A DNA stretch of 64,000 nucleotides. Origin: CAZLMG01 sp964560765. GTDB taxonomy: Bacteria; Bdellovibrionota_B; Oligoflexia; Oligoflexales; CAZLMG01. A model generated the notes under the pieces. That model did no database searches, had not been told where the DNA came from, and worked only from the letters and a program-made list of their open reading frames with translations. The position numbers and the translations under genes were made by a program. Location: assembly GCA_964560765.1 (NCBI GenBank), contig CAZLMG010000001.1, positions 62,001-126,000 of the forward strand, given 5' to 3'. Positions 37,101 through 46,474 of the stretch are shown here, in pieces; position 1 is the first letter of the stretch; the number at the start of each line of letters is the position of its first letter.

Positions 37101-38636
37101 ATGACGCGAATTGCCGCTTTATTTATTGGCGCGTTGAGCGCTGCTTCGTGCAGCAACGATCCGGGCAGCAGCCTGCAGAGTGAAACTCATCCGTATCAGA
37201 ACCGACTGATCTGCGAGCGAGCCCCCGGCAGCACCCTTGTTGGCACCATGTACGATGTGAGCGGCGGCGGCAAACGCAGGATTGGCGAGTTCAGCTCCAC
37301 CCATGTGGGTGGCTGTGAATTGGCGATCAGGGCTGCCCGCAACAATGTGGTCTGCGTCCAACAAAGTTATCGGCATCGCGCCATCAAAATCTCCAGCCTG
37401 GAGGTCGTTCGCGATTTCAACAATGATGCAGCAGCCTGCAGGCAATTCACCTTGAATTGGCCAGCCCTACAAACAGAGCGGGGATTCGTAGAGTTTATCG
37501 CCCGCCAAGAACTGGAGCCGCTCCTCAGCCGCTTGCCACAAGTTGATATCGCCATTATCAATAGCGCTCTGCACCATCCACGTGCGATGTGGTATGACGA
37601 AGCCTCCATGACCTTTGTCTATCAGGATTCGTTTGGCTCACCAAAGGGTCTGCGTGCCAACCGCGTCGGCTACGATGTCGGCGCCAACGCCAGTGAGCCC
37701 GATATCCGCTTGCTGACGCAATACTTTCAACCCGGGAAGTTCAAATTTCCATTCTCCATCAGTGCTGGCTCAACATTCGAAGAAGACGTGCATGTGCTGA
37801 ACTTTTGGGTGCCACCCACGAACGCAGGCAAAACTCTGCCCGTGAAATATTGGAAGAATGCGAGCCACTGGCACTGGACATTCCCCAAAGACACGGTGAT
37901 TGGCGAAGTTCTCATGCTGCGCGCGCCCGATGACGGACAATGGTACACGTTTGAAGTTCGGGCCCGCGTGCGCGAATTGGATCATTGGCAAACATTCGTC
38001 TTTCGTCCGTTTACGTCACCTCTTGAATTCGCCCAAGCGATCGTCAGTGCCCGTCCCCAGTGGCAAAGTAGCGACCTGAAACCACTCGTCGAGCACCTCC
38101 GAAATTCCGGATCGCTGACGCCACATCAGCTATCCACCGGTCGCTATGCTGCGATCGTCCCGAATTTCACCGGTGCCATGGACTATCTCCCAGCCACTCG
38201 CGACTATCCTCTGATCAAGTCGTTCTTGACCGATCGCGTCTTTACCAACGCCATGGAATCAACTTGGAAGACTTCGGGCGCGCACACGACCTATGCCGCT
38301 TCCACCCAGGCAAGTTTTCATATCGTCCCGAAGAACTACATCGGGGGCCTCCTGCCAACGACTGAAGACGGGTGCACGATGTGCCACAATCAAACCGGGC
38401 GACCCTTGGGGAATCTCGACGGGCGCATCGTACTTTATGGCGAGGTCTGGGGCGAAGATCAAATCTTCAGCTGGCACCCCTTTGAAATCGCTGAAGACGC
38501 CTTCAGCGTTTCGGACGGCAGTCGTCGCATCAATCGTCGATTGGTCGATGCGGGTTTGGTCGAACTCGCACGTCCGGGAACCGGCGAGGAGTTCTACCAG
38601 CTGCTGCCGCTACCGTACGTCGCGCGGTATGAGTGA
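37101..38636 (+). CDS. Exported CxxCH protein (probable monoheme), function unknown
   Basis: 511 aa with an N-terminal hydrophobic segment ending SAASC, probably a lipoprotein signal. Near residue 425 a single CTMCH motif (DGCTMCHNQTG) could bind c-type heme or a metal. Beta-rich segments and many aromatic residues (NFWVPPTN, KNASHWHWTFPKD, GQWYTFEVRAR) dominate. I do not recognise the family. It converges with the pmbA-like gene (1 bp between stops). Confidence 0.72.
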   Translation: MTRIAALFIGALSAASCSNDPGSSLQSETHPYQNRLICERAPGSTLVGTMYDVSGGGKRRIGEFSSTHVGGCELAIRAARNNVVCVQQSYRHRAIKISSLEVVRDFNNDAAACRQFTLNWPALQTERGFVEFIARQELEPLLSRLPQVDIAIINSALHHPRAMWYDEASMTFVYQDSFGSPKGLRANRVGYDVGANASEPDIRLLTQYFQPGKFKFPFSISAGSTFEEDVHVLNFWVPPTNAGKTLPVKYWKNASHWHWTFPKDTVIGEVLMLRAPDDGQWYTFEVRARVRELDHWQTFVFRPFTSPLEFAQAIVSARPQWQSSDLKPLVEHLRNSGSLTPHQLSTGRYAAIVPNFTGAMDYLPATRDYPLIKSFLTDRVFTNAMESTWKTSGAHTTYAASTQASFHIVPKNYIGGLLPTTEDGCTMCHNQTGRPLGNLDGRIVLYGEVWGEDQIFSWHPFEIAEDAFSVSDGSRRINRRLVDAGLVELARPGTGEEFYQLLPLPYVARYE

Positions 38637-38637
38637 T

Positions 38638-39960
38638 CTAAAGAGTAAACGCGATATCCCGCACCAGCGCCCCCGGCAGCGTCTTGCTCGCTGCCTGGCG
38701 CTGCTCATAGGTCGACGCGCTCGGCATAAACTCGCGTTCGACCGTCAGTCCCTCAAGACCGCTGCCCAGCATGTGGAATAAGTTTTCATCAAAGCGCATC
38801 ACGTTCAATGGTGCGACGATCTTGCCGTTTTCAACCCAGAAAGTGGCAAAGCGGGTCATTCCCGTCATGCGCCCTTGGGTGCGATCGCTATAGTTCAGAT
38901 ACCAAAGGTTGGAGATATAGATCCCCTTGCCCAAGCGTTGTAACACTTCCGCCTGGTGAATGTGGCCAGCCGCCATATCCAGAGAATGGGGCATTTCGGA
39001 CGCATCTGCACCCGTTGGAGTCACGTCATATTCTTTGGCGGAACGGGCTGAAACCAAACTACCATGATACTTGCCGGCCTTAATCAAGACTTCCGTATCG
39101 GGTTTGGCAAACCCCATGTCGTCAAAGTTGGGAGCGATGCCGCTCGCGGTACATTCTTCGATCCGTACCTTATCGCTCAAATGCTTGCGCCCATCAACCA
39201 ACGGCAACAGTGCTGATTGCTTGGTGCGCTGGCTCTTGAGTCCAAATCCGCCCCAGGCCAAGAGGTCCATCACCTCGCCAACAGCTGCTGGCGCCAGGTA
39301 CACATCATACTTGCCAGGCTGAATCGACTTGGGGGCCTGCGCCAAAGCGTCAACATGTTGACGCCCCGTCTGCAAGCGCTCGGATAACGCATCGCGACTC
39401 CATTGAAAACCGCCGTATCCTGACTTGGCGGCCTTATCGCCATGCGCATATAAACTGAAGTCGAAGAGGAAGCTGTAAGTCTCAAACCAATTATGCTGGC
39501 CCAAGGAATTGGCGAATCCCCGGAACACCCCACCACTGCAAAAGATCCCGACAAGATCCAAGCCGCTGGCCGTCGCCGCGATGTCTTCAATCATGTCGCG
39601 GCTAGGTGCTAACGTATTCGGCCGCGCCATTTCCGAGGAGTGGGGATCAGTCGCATACAAGAGGTACGGATCAACTGGCAGATGCGGTAGCTCGGCGCGC
39701 AGCCGTTGCATACTTGAGGTAAGCCGTGCAGCATCCTCGGCCCGCTGACCGGTGACGACAATTTTCGCCGATGCCTGTTTGCCGCCGTCGATCAAACGCA
39801 GGAGAATGGTCTTTTGCCGCACAGAACCAAGCTGGCGGACACGCGCGTGGTTAAATCGACAGAAGTCTGAATCCTCGCCCTCGAGATAGGCGGTGAAAAC
39901 TTCCTTGCCGGACAATGCGGACCGGAGCGAAGCCGTCAGGTCGATAAAGTAATCTTGCAT
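38638..39960 (-). CDS. TldD/PmbA family protein (PmbA-like subunit)
   Basis: 440 aa. It resembles the PmbA/TldE half of the TldD/TldE metalloprotease: SSMQRLRAELP, an FRGFANSLGQHNWF block and CTASGIAPNFDDMGF, with the C-terminal end VEREFMPSAS. No HExxH is present, as expected for the non-catalytic subunit. TldD/TldE cleaves peptide substrates such as microcin precursors and CcdA. Shares one nucleotide with the tldD stop (TGATG), so it is translationally coupled. Confidence 0.85.
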   Translation of the reverse strand: MQDYFIDLTASLRSALSGKEVFTAYLEGEDSDFCRFNHARVRQLGSVRQKTILLRLIDGGKQASAKIVVTGQRAEDAARLTSSMQRLRAELPHLPVDPYLLYATDPHSSEMARPNTLAPSRDMIEDIAATASGLDLVGIFCSGGVFRGFANSLGQHNWFETYSFLFDFSLYAHGDKAAKSGYGGFQWSRDALSERLQTGRQHVDALAQAPKSIQPGKYDVYLAPAAVGEVMDLLAWGGFGLKSQRTKQSALLPLVDGRKHLSDKVRIEECTASGIAPNFDDMGFAKPDTEVLIKAGKYHGSLVSARSAKEYDVTPTGADASEMPHSLDMAAGHIHQAEVLQRLGKGIYISNLWYLNYSDRTQGRMTGMTRFATFWVENGKIVAPLNVMRFDENLFHMLGSGLEGLTVEREFMPSASTYEQRQAASKTLPGALVRDIAFTL

Positions 39961-41399
39961 CAGACGCCTCCAAACACTTCAACATCGCCAAACAAGCAGG
40001 TGGGCGATGCATGCCCGACAGTTATGACCTGATTCGGCTCACCCTTGCCACAGAACGGCGTGCCCATCACCTCGCAGGTATCGTTGTTACCAACAGCCTT
40101 GAGGCTTCGCCAAAAGGTCGCAGAAATGCCGCGATAATTCGGCTTTTTCACCAAACGCGTCAGCTGCCCTTTCTCAATCAACTGGGCCCATTCACAGCCA
40201 AATTGAAACTTGTTGCGAGAGTCGTCGATGGACCAGGAACAGTTGGTCTTCATGAATACGCCGCGTTCGGTCTGGGCGATCATTTCCGCCAAGGATGACT
40301 GTCCCGGCTCCACATTCAGGTTGGCCATGCGGTCGATGGGTGGTCGATTCCAACGCTCGGCTCGAGCGTTAGCCATGCCCTCCATACCAGATCGAAACGC
40401 GGAAACCGTCGCCCCTAATGGTCGCAGCAACATGCCGTCTTTGATGACGTGCAGACGCTCGGCGCGCTTACCTTCATCGTCAAAGCTGAAACTGGCTAAT
40501 TGTTCTTGCCGACTGGGATCAAACGTCACATTCAGCAACGGTGAACCGTACTGATAAGTGCCAAACATGTCGGGAGTCACAAAACTCGTGCCTGCATAAT
40601 TGCGCTCGTCACCTAAAATGCGATCCAATTCCAGCGGGTGACCGATGGATTCATGAATCTGCAAAATCATCTGATCGGGTGCCAAGAGTAAATCGCGTGT
40701 GTCACTCGGACAATGCTCGGCCGCCATCAAGGCCAAAGCCTCTTCGCGCAAGCGCGGCGCCTGTTGGTCAAACTGCAAGTGATCAAGAACTTCCCATCCG
40801 CCTTGTCGAGAGTAGCCATGCCCGCCAAAGGTGCGGGTCTGTACCTCGGATCCTGCATGCGCCGTCACATCCATCAGCGGAATCATTTTCTCGATGCCTT
40901 GCCAGATGCGGCCGCCGTTATTCGTCAGGTACAGCTGCTCGCGGCGGGATCGCCAAACCGCTGCCGAAGCATCGACGATGCGAGCATCGCCACCTTGTAA
41001 TGCCGCATCGATCGTCCGCAAGCGTGCAATCTTATCCGCCATGGGGACGGAATCCCAGGCGGTAACCACGGGCGACATGTATTCACCCGCCAGATGACTC
41101 ATGGCCACTTTGGAAAAATCTGTCACGGCGATCCGCGACGATAACTCGGCCCAATTCAGAGCCTCTTCTGCTGCCCGCCGCAACCCCGCATCAGTGACGT
41201 CGCTAGATGCTGAATAGCCCATGCCGCCACGATGATGGACCGTGATCATCACGCCTTCATCTTCGAGCAACTCAGGCGGTGCCACCACGCCATGGCGGCA
41301 ACGCAGTTGCTCATCCTGCCGGCGGCAGTAGCGAACACTAAAAAAGTCTACGTTGCCAAGGGCACCGCCGACGGCACTTAGCAATTCCTGTTCTTTCAT
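39960..41399 (-). CDS. tldD: TldD metalloprotease subunit
   Basis: 479 aa. The zinc motif HESIGH sits in LQIHESIGHPLELDRILGDE, which is diagnostic for TldD. Upstream VMITVHHRGGMGYSASSDVT is also typical. The ATG at 41399 overlaps the htpG stop by 4 bp (ATGA). The 60 extra residues of the longer frame are an artefact of reading into htpG. Catalytic half of the TldD/TldE protease, next to its PmbA-like partner. Confidence 0.92.
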   Translation of the reverse strand: MKEQELLSAVGGALGNVDFFSVRYCRRQDEQLRCRHGVVAPPELLEDEGVMITVHHRGGMGYSASSDVTDAGLRRAAEEALNWAELSSRIAVTDFSKVAMSHLAGEYMSPVVTAWDSVPMADKIARLRTIDAALQGGDARIVDASAAVWRSRREQLYLTNNGGRIWQGIEKMIPLMDVTAHAGSEVQTRTFGGHGYSRQGGWEVLDHLQFDQQAPRLREEALALMAAEHCPSDTRDLLLAPDQMILQIHESIGHPLELDRILGDERNYAGTSFVTPDMFGTYQYGSPLLNVTFDPSRQEQLASFSFDDEGKRAERLHVIKDGMLLRPLGATVSAFRSGMEGMANARAERWNRPPIDRMANLNVEPGQSSLAEMIAQTERGVFMKTNCSWSIDDSRNKFQFGCEWAQLIEKGQLTRLVKKPNYRGISATFWRSLKAVGNNDTCEVMGTPFCGKGEPNQVITVGHASPTCLFGDVEVFGGV

Positions 41400-43228
41400 C
41401 GAGCCCCCAAACGGCCCAGAACCGAGACCGATCGTTCCATAAAATCGGTCATCGCTTCTGGCGTCAATCGACCCTGCTGCATGGCCGCCAAATCGTAAAT
41501 GTAGCGCACGACCATCGGCAAATCCGTATCCGCCGACAATCCGCGCGCCAAAGTCAGGACACTCTTCACGGCTGGACAAGTCGAGTTGATAATCAAGGTT
41601 TGCTCTGGCTCACCCATACCGGTGCCGGCAAACGGCATGAATTGACTCATCTCCTGCATGCGGCGCTGGTCTTCTTGCACCAATAACATGGCGGGCAGCT
41701 TCTCCGATTTCAGCGCTTGCACCTTGATCTTTAGCTTTTCGCGGCCTAGGTGCCGACTGAAAATTTCCTCGAGCTTTTGCGCATCCGTCTTGTTGTCCGT
41801 CGGATCCACCAACTTCGATTCCTTTTGCGGATCGACAAGATGGTCCACGACATCAGCATCGATACGCTGGAACTGGAGTTTGCGAGCGGACTGCATTTCC
41901 ATGTAGGGCAAGAAATGCCGATCCATGGTTACAGTCGCTAGGATGACCTGCATGTCATGCTCTTGCAGCATCTTGATAAAAGGCGCTTGGGCCACTTCGT
42001 CCGTGGCATAAATGATCTTGTCCGACTTACCCTTCATGGCCACAAGATAGTCTTCCAACGTCGTATAGCCACCACCCGCAACCTTGTAGATGACATGATC
42101 CTTTAGGCGCTCATAGAATTTCGGATCGCGCAGCATACAGTATTTCACAAAGCCGTGGATGTCTTCCCAGTGCTTCTCAAAAGTCTCGCGCTCGGTCTTG
42201 GCCATGCCTGCCAACTTGTCGGCGACCTTTTTCGAAATGTGCTCGGAAATCTTTTTTACCTGCGCATCGTTCTGCAGGTAACTGCGGGATACGTTCAGTG
42301 GCAAATCCGGACAGTCGATCACGCCCTTGAGTAACATCAAGTATTCCGGAACCAACTCCTTCGCATTGTCTTCGACAAAAACCTGATTGCAGTAGAGCTT
42401 AACCTGACCTTCGGCGGCATCGAATTCGTGGTTGAACTTCGGAAAGAACAGCACACCCCGAAGTTTAAACGGGAAGTCCACGTTCAGGTGAATCCAGAAC
42501 AGAGGCTCGCCGGCCAGGGGAAAAAGCTCGTTATAGAACTTCTTGTATTCATCCTCGGTAATCGACGCCGGATTCTTCGTCCACAGCGGCTGAGTTTCGT
42601 TAATCTGCTCACCATCCAAAGTGATGGGAAAGCGAATGAACGCACAATAACGCTTCAAGATGCGCCGCAAGGTATCTGGCTCGAGCATCTCGGCGGCATC
42701 GTCACTGATGTGCAAGGTGATCGTCGTGCCCACGTCGCGGCGCTTGGATGGCGTTAACTCAAATTCGGTGTTGCCTTGGCAGCGCCAATGCGCCGCCTCG
42801 CTGCCTGGACGGCAAGAAAGCGAATCGATCTCGACCTCAGACGCCACCATAAACGCCGAATAGAAACCCAAGCCAAAGTGACCAATGATTTGATTTTCAT
42901 CGTCCTTGCCTTGGTATTTTTCGACGAACTCTTTGACTCCAGAAAATGCCACTTGATTGATGTAGCGCTTGATCTCATCGGCCGTGAGACCGATGCCCGT
43001 ATCGGTGATCCGCACGACACGCTTCTTTTTATCCACCTCGATGGCGATTTTGGCTTCTGGTGCTTCGCTAATCTCACCAACAAGCGCCAATTTCTCAGCC
43101 TTGGTCAGGGCATCCGAGGCATTGGCCACGAGCTCACGCAGGAATATCTCTTTTTCCGAATACAACCACTTCTTGATAATGGGCAGGATGTTATCCGTGT
43201 CGATGGAAATATGGCCCTTCTCGGACAT
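41396..43228 (-). CDS. htpG: Hsp90 chaperone HtpG
   Basis: 610 aa, slightly short of the usual ~625. GHKL ATPase motifs are present: LVANASDAL (N box), DTGIG, GHFGLGFYSAF and GTTITLHI. The middle domain is typical (CMLRDPKFYERL, SRSYLQNDAQVKK). ATP-dependent folding chaperone of the cytosol. A strong GAGGAGGAG site precedes ATG. It is first in an operon with tldD and the pmbA-like gene. Confidence 0.98.
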   Translation of the reverse strand: MSEKGHISIDTDNILPIIKKWLYSEKEIFLRELVANASDALTKAEKLALVGEISEAPEAKIAIEVDKKKRVVRITDTGIGLTADEIKRYINQVAFSGVKEFVEKYQGKDDENQIIGHFGLGFYSAFMVASEVEIDSLSCRPGSEAAHWRCQGNTEFELTPSKRRDVGTTITLHISDDAAEMLEPDTLRRILKRYCAFIRFPITLDGEQINETQPLWTKNPASITEDEYKKFYNELFPLAGEPLFWIHLNVDFPFKLRGVLFFPKFNHEFDAAEGQVKLYCNQVFVEDNAKELVPEYLMLLKGVIDCPDLPLNVSRSYLQNDAQVKKISEHISKKVADKLAGMAKTERETFEKHWEDIHGFVKYCMLRDPKFYERLKDHVIYKVAGGGYTTLEDYLVAMKGKSDKIIYATDEVAQAPFIKMLQEHDMQVILATVTMDRHFLPYMEMQSARKLQFQRIDADVVDHLVDPQKESKLVDPTDNKTDAQKLEEIFSRHLGREKLKIKVQALKSEKLPAMLLVQEDQRRMQEMSQFMPFAGTGMGEPEQTLIINSTCPAVKSVLTLARGLSADTDLPMVVRYIYDLAAMQQGRLTPEAMTDFMERSVSVLGRLGAR

Positions 43229-43387
43229 AAAAACTCCTCCTCGTTTCGCCCGACGGCAGCTCCCGTCGTTAGTTTTATTGGAGGCTGTTACTTATTATTT
43301 TTTCACGGAAATTTCAATTTTTCTCAAGTTTTCCGGGAAACTTGCCGATAGAGACCGCTGGCGCTCTGCAATCCACGGGGTCATTGA

Positions 43388-44212
43388 ATGCAACTCTTTA
43401 AAATTTCAGCATTTTTTATAATCGCAGGAACAGTAGTCGCCTGCGGCGAAAAAAAAGCGAAGCACCACGGCGCCGGAAAAGGCGGCGACGATGCGATAGC
43501 GAGCGAAACGCAAGAGCCGAATGTTACGCCGGTCGATACCGGCTCGGCGAGCGAATTGGGCGCAAATTTGTCCAGCGGCTTGCCCGATTATTGCCAGGGC
43601 AAGGTATTGGATTCGGGAGAGTTTGAATTGAGCTGCAAGCCGCGACTGGTTCCGCTGGATCGCTTGATCTTGGTGGCTCCCGGTTTCGACCCTAAGACTG
43701 ACTGCGGCCATGATGCTAAAGAATTGCTCTGTCGCCGACGCGACGGCACTGTTTTCAAACTCAATTTGCTCCTGGAGTGGGAAGAGAAAATACTGTCGAG
43801 TCTACCAATTGGGCTCACCATCACGCGCGGACTGCTTGCATCGTCTGTACCCGATGCAAAGCCGGAAAAGGTGATGCTCAACAAGGTGATCGATTTCGTC
43901 GGAGAGCACAAAGAGGCAATCATCATTGGCAACGATATCGATGGTACCGCAACGGCCCTGGCGAGTTTGATTAAAACAGAATGGAATCAAGCCAATGCGA
44001 CCAATCTGCTGGACGATGCGCAAGTCGCTCAAATCAAGGCCGGTGTCGTCGACGCATTAACCCTATTTCAAAAGCAGCGTCGCACGCAGCAACTCAGCCT
44101 CGCCGATTCCATGGCGTTGGTAACGAAGCTGATCGCCGTGATTCCTGGTGATACGGTGAGCGGCCTGCTGTCCAGCCTGGATCTTAGCAGCCTTTTGGGC
44201 GGAATGAATTAG
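43388..44212 (+). CDS. Putative lipoprotein, function unknown
   Basis: 274 aa with a lipoprotein signal (TVVAC). Residues 60-110 hold a CQGKVLDSGEFELSCKPR segment with conserved-looking cysteines, and the C-terminal half is helical with Leu-rich repeats of no clear family. Convergent with the barrel gene at 44209, overlapping its stop by 4 bp. Confidence 0.72.
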   Translation: MQLFKISAFFIIAGTVVACGEKKAKHHGAGKGGDDAIASETQEPNVTPVDTGSASELGANLSSGLPDYCQGKVLDSGEFELSCKPRLVPLDRLILVAPGFDPKTDCGHDAKELLCRRRDGTVFKLNLLLEWEEKILSSLPIGLTITRGLLASSVPDAKPEKVMLNKVIDFVGEHKEAIIIGNDIDGTATALASLIKTEWNQANATNLLDDAQVAQIKAGVVDALTLFQKQRRTQQLSLADSMALVTKLIAVIPGDTVSGLLSSLDLSSLLGGMN

Positions 44213-45318
44213 AACGTCGTCGAGGTGCGAAAGCCCATCCCCCAACGCCTGTCCATCCGCTGGCCCGGATAGGCGCCCGCTTCAATCGCGTAGTTGGTGA
44301 CCTCAAATCGGCCTAGCCATAGATCGATAAATCCACCGATAGACATGTAGCCATCATTCAGTCCGGCCGACACACCGACGTCGTTGTCGGGACCGAACCA
44401 AGGTTTTCCCAGCTCGCCTCCCATCTTTAGCAACTTGGTGAAAGTCTGGCCGTAGCGGTTCAAAACGTCATGGATATCCGCCGAGAGATCAAGTCGCCAT
44501 GAGTTGAAAACTTTTTGCCGCCAAGCAGCACCGACCAGAACCTGCTGATGCACATTTGGTGGCAAGCTATCCCCATCGCCGTATGTGGAATCGCCGACAT
44601 CGCGGATCAAAAGACCGAACCGCAAATCTGCAGTGGGAGTATACAGGCCACCCACGTCGACGCCAAAACCGGCACCGGCGCCGGCGGTGAAATAGTCTTC
44701 GGCCGACGCGCTTTCCGACGTGCCCAAGTCAATGAGATCGAGTGCGCCGACGTCACCGCCAAAGTAGGCGCGGGTAAAAGGGCGGAAGGTCATACCGACC
44801 TTAAACTTGCCGTAGTTGAGTCCAAAGGATGCATTGGCACCGGCATAGAAGTCACCTAAGACGTGAAACTCCGGCGTACTGGGCAGGCGGATTTCGCCTT
44901 GTGCAAAGCTCGAGATGAAGGGCGTCAATTCAAACTGCCCCCAACGAAAGGCCACGGGAAACATTTGTGCGCGGGCGTAGAAGCGATCGCCGAATTTGTC
45001 CTCTACCGCGCTCAATATGCCTGCCAGACCCATGGCCGATGACGACCCCGCCAAATCACCGATTGTGTCGATCGCATTCTGGCTGACGAACGCATCGACT
45101 TGTCCCCAACGAAACTCGATGTCCGTACGAGGTGCTTCTGCCAAGACCGCCGGATTCATCCGCGTCGACTCATCGGAATAGAAGGCCGCGACGAAGGTAT
45201 TCCCGCGTCCGAGGGCCCGCGGCGATTCCCAGATCGGTTGGTAACCACCAGCCAGAGCCGTCCAAGGTATCAGTGCGATGGTTGCGGTCAACCAGGCAGA
45301 ACGTGAACCCATATTCAT
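44209..45318 (-). CDS. Outer-membrane beta-barrel protein (PorV/FadL-like)
   Basis: 369 aa with a signal peptide (IALIPWTALAGG). The N-terminal SPRALGRGNTFVAAFYSDES and TRMNPAVLAE resemble PorV/FadL-family barrels (plug with NPA motif). Alternating strands fill the rest and the chain ends in Phe (TSTTF), the usual outer-membrane C-terminal signal. The ATG is chosen for GGGGG upstream. Preceded by the lipoprotein at 45356-46255 by 37 bp, so the two are likely an operon. Confidence 0.8.
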   Translation of the reverse strand: MNMGSRSAWLTATIALIPWTALAGGYQPIWESPRALGRGNTFVAAFYSDESTRMNPAVLAEAPRTDIEFRWGQVDAFVSQNAIDTIGDLAGSSSAMGLAGILSAVEDKFGDRFYARAQMFPVAFRWGQFELTPFISSFAQGEIRLPSTPEFHVLGDFYAGANASFGLNYGKFKVGMTFRPFTRAYFGGDVGALDLIDLGTSESASAEDYFTAGAGAGFGVDVGGLYTPTADLRFGLLIRDVGDSTYGDGDSLPPNVHQQVLVGAAWRQKVFNSWRLDLSADIHDVLNRYGQTFTKLLKMGGELGKPWFGPDNDVGVSAGLNDGYMSIGGFIDLWLGRFEVTNYAIEAGAYPGQRMDRRWGMGFRTSTTF

Positions 45319-45355
45319 GCAATACCCCCGAGGTATATAACTCATTGGATGCAAC

Positions 45356-46255
45356 CTAGAAGCAACCGCCGCCGTAACAGCCCTGGACCAGCTCACACGA
45401 CGTAATGAGTCCGTCATCAGCAGTCGCGTCGCTGTTGAGAATTTGACCGACGCAGCTTAGCTGCAGCGCCTGACAGGCCAAATCGCTTGGGGCGCAATCG
45501 CCGGGCGACTCACAGCCGCCATCCGCATTGGTCAATACTTTGTTCAGTTGATCCTCGGCGCTGTTGGCGCCAGAGGATGCCTCCGCATTGATAAACGGGC
45601 AATCGGCTACCGCGCCAGCGATGAGGGCGAAATCGGAAGCGATGGTTGAAGCATCGGCTAGGTTCGAATCGAGATTATCCAGCGCATTTTGGTCGCATTC
45701 AATGCCGACCGTCGTATTCTGGACTTCGGTCAGCGCGGATTGGACATCTTGCATCGTCGTGGCCGCATCTGTTCCCAGCGGGACCGTCCAAATCCCGGCG
45801 ATAAAACAGGCGAGCCCCCGCGTCTTTGCCGTCTGGCCTTGTGGCGGGTTGGCGAGATCCTGCAGGCTTTGTCGCAGGGCCGAGAAACTGCGGACCCGAG
45901 CATTGCCTGTGCCCACAACGGAATCGCCAATGGAATTAAAGAAATTATCAACCCCCTGCCCGCCCGACTCGGTATTATCGAAAAGCTCCTTGATGATGGA
46001 CCAGATGTCGAGGCTAGCGTCGCCAAGTCGAGCGGCGGCCAATAGCAAGCGCCGCTCATTCGAATCTGCGTCCATGTCGCTCAGGATGTCGAGGGCATCT
46101 CCGTACTCTCCCTGATCCATGAGGGTCCGGGCCTGCTCGAGTTGATACTTCTCGCTGTCTTTGTTAACGAGGTAGGATGCGATGTTGAATCCGCAACCGG
46201 CGATGGGAAGCAGAATCGCCAAAGACAGGCCCCAATAAAGCTTGCTGAACTTCAT
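45356..46255 (-). CDS. Cys-rich putative lipoprotein, partner of the barrel
   Basis: 299 aa with a lipoprotein signal (LLPIAGC). An N-terminal TPR-like helix pair (LEQARTLMDQGEYGDALDIL) is followed by helical and low-complexity sequence. The last ~90 residues have many cysteines, ending CYGGGCF. Located 37 bp upstream of the barrel gene and probably co-expressed. Family not recognised. Confidence 0.72.
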   Translation of the reverse strand: MKFSKLYWGLSLAILLPIAGCGFNIASYLVNKDSEKYQLEQARTLMDQGEYGDALDILSDMDADSNERRLLLAAARLGDASLDIWSIIKELFDNTESGGQGVDNFFNSIGDSVVGTGNARVRSFSALRQSLQDLANPPQGQTAKTRGLACFIAGIWTVPLGTDAATTMQDVQSALTEVQNTTVGIECDQNALDNLDSNLADASTIASDFALIAGAVADCPFINAEASSGANSAEDQLNKVLTNADGGCESPGDCAPSDLACQALQLSCVGQILNSDATADDGLITSCELVQGCYGGGCF

Positions 46256-46474
46256 AAGCACCTACACAAAATCTGGATTTTTCAGATGATTTGCTATGGT
46301 CTGATTGTAATCCATGTTGCCCGGCGAGAAAAGGGCACCCCAACTAGCCAAGTGGCCAATATCCTCAGCTCCGATCGTGGCAGAACTTGTCATTTACCGG
46401 GAACGAGCTGCGTGTTAATAACTGATCTCCGTATTTTCGCCCGCTTACCTTAAATTTCGGAGAGCTGACCGTCT

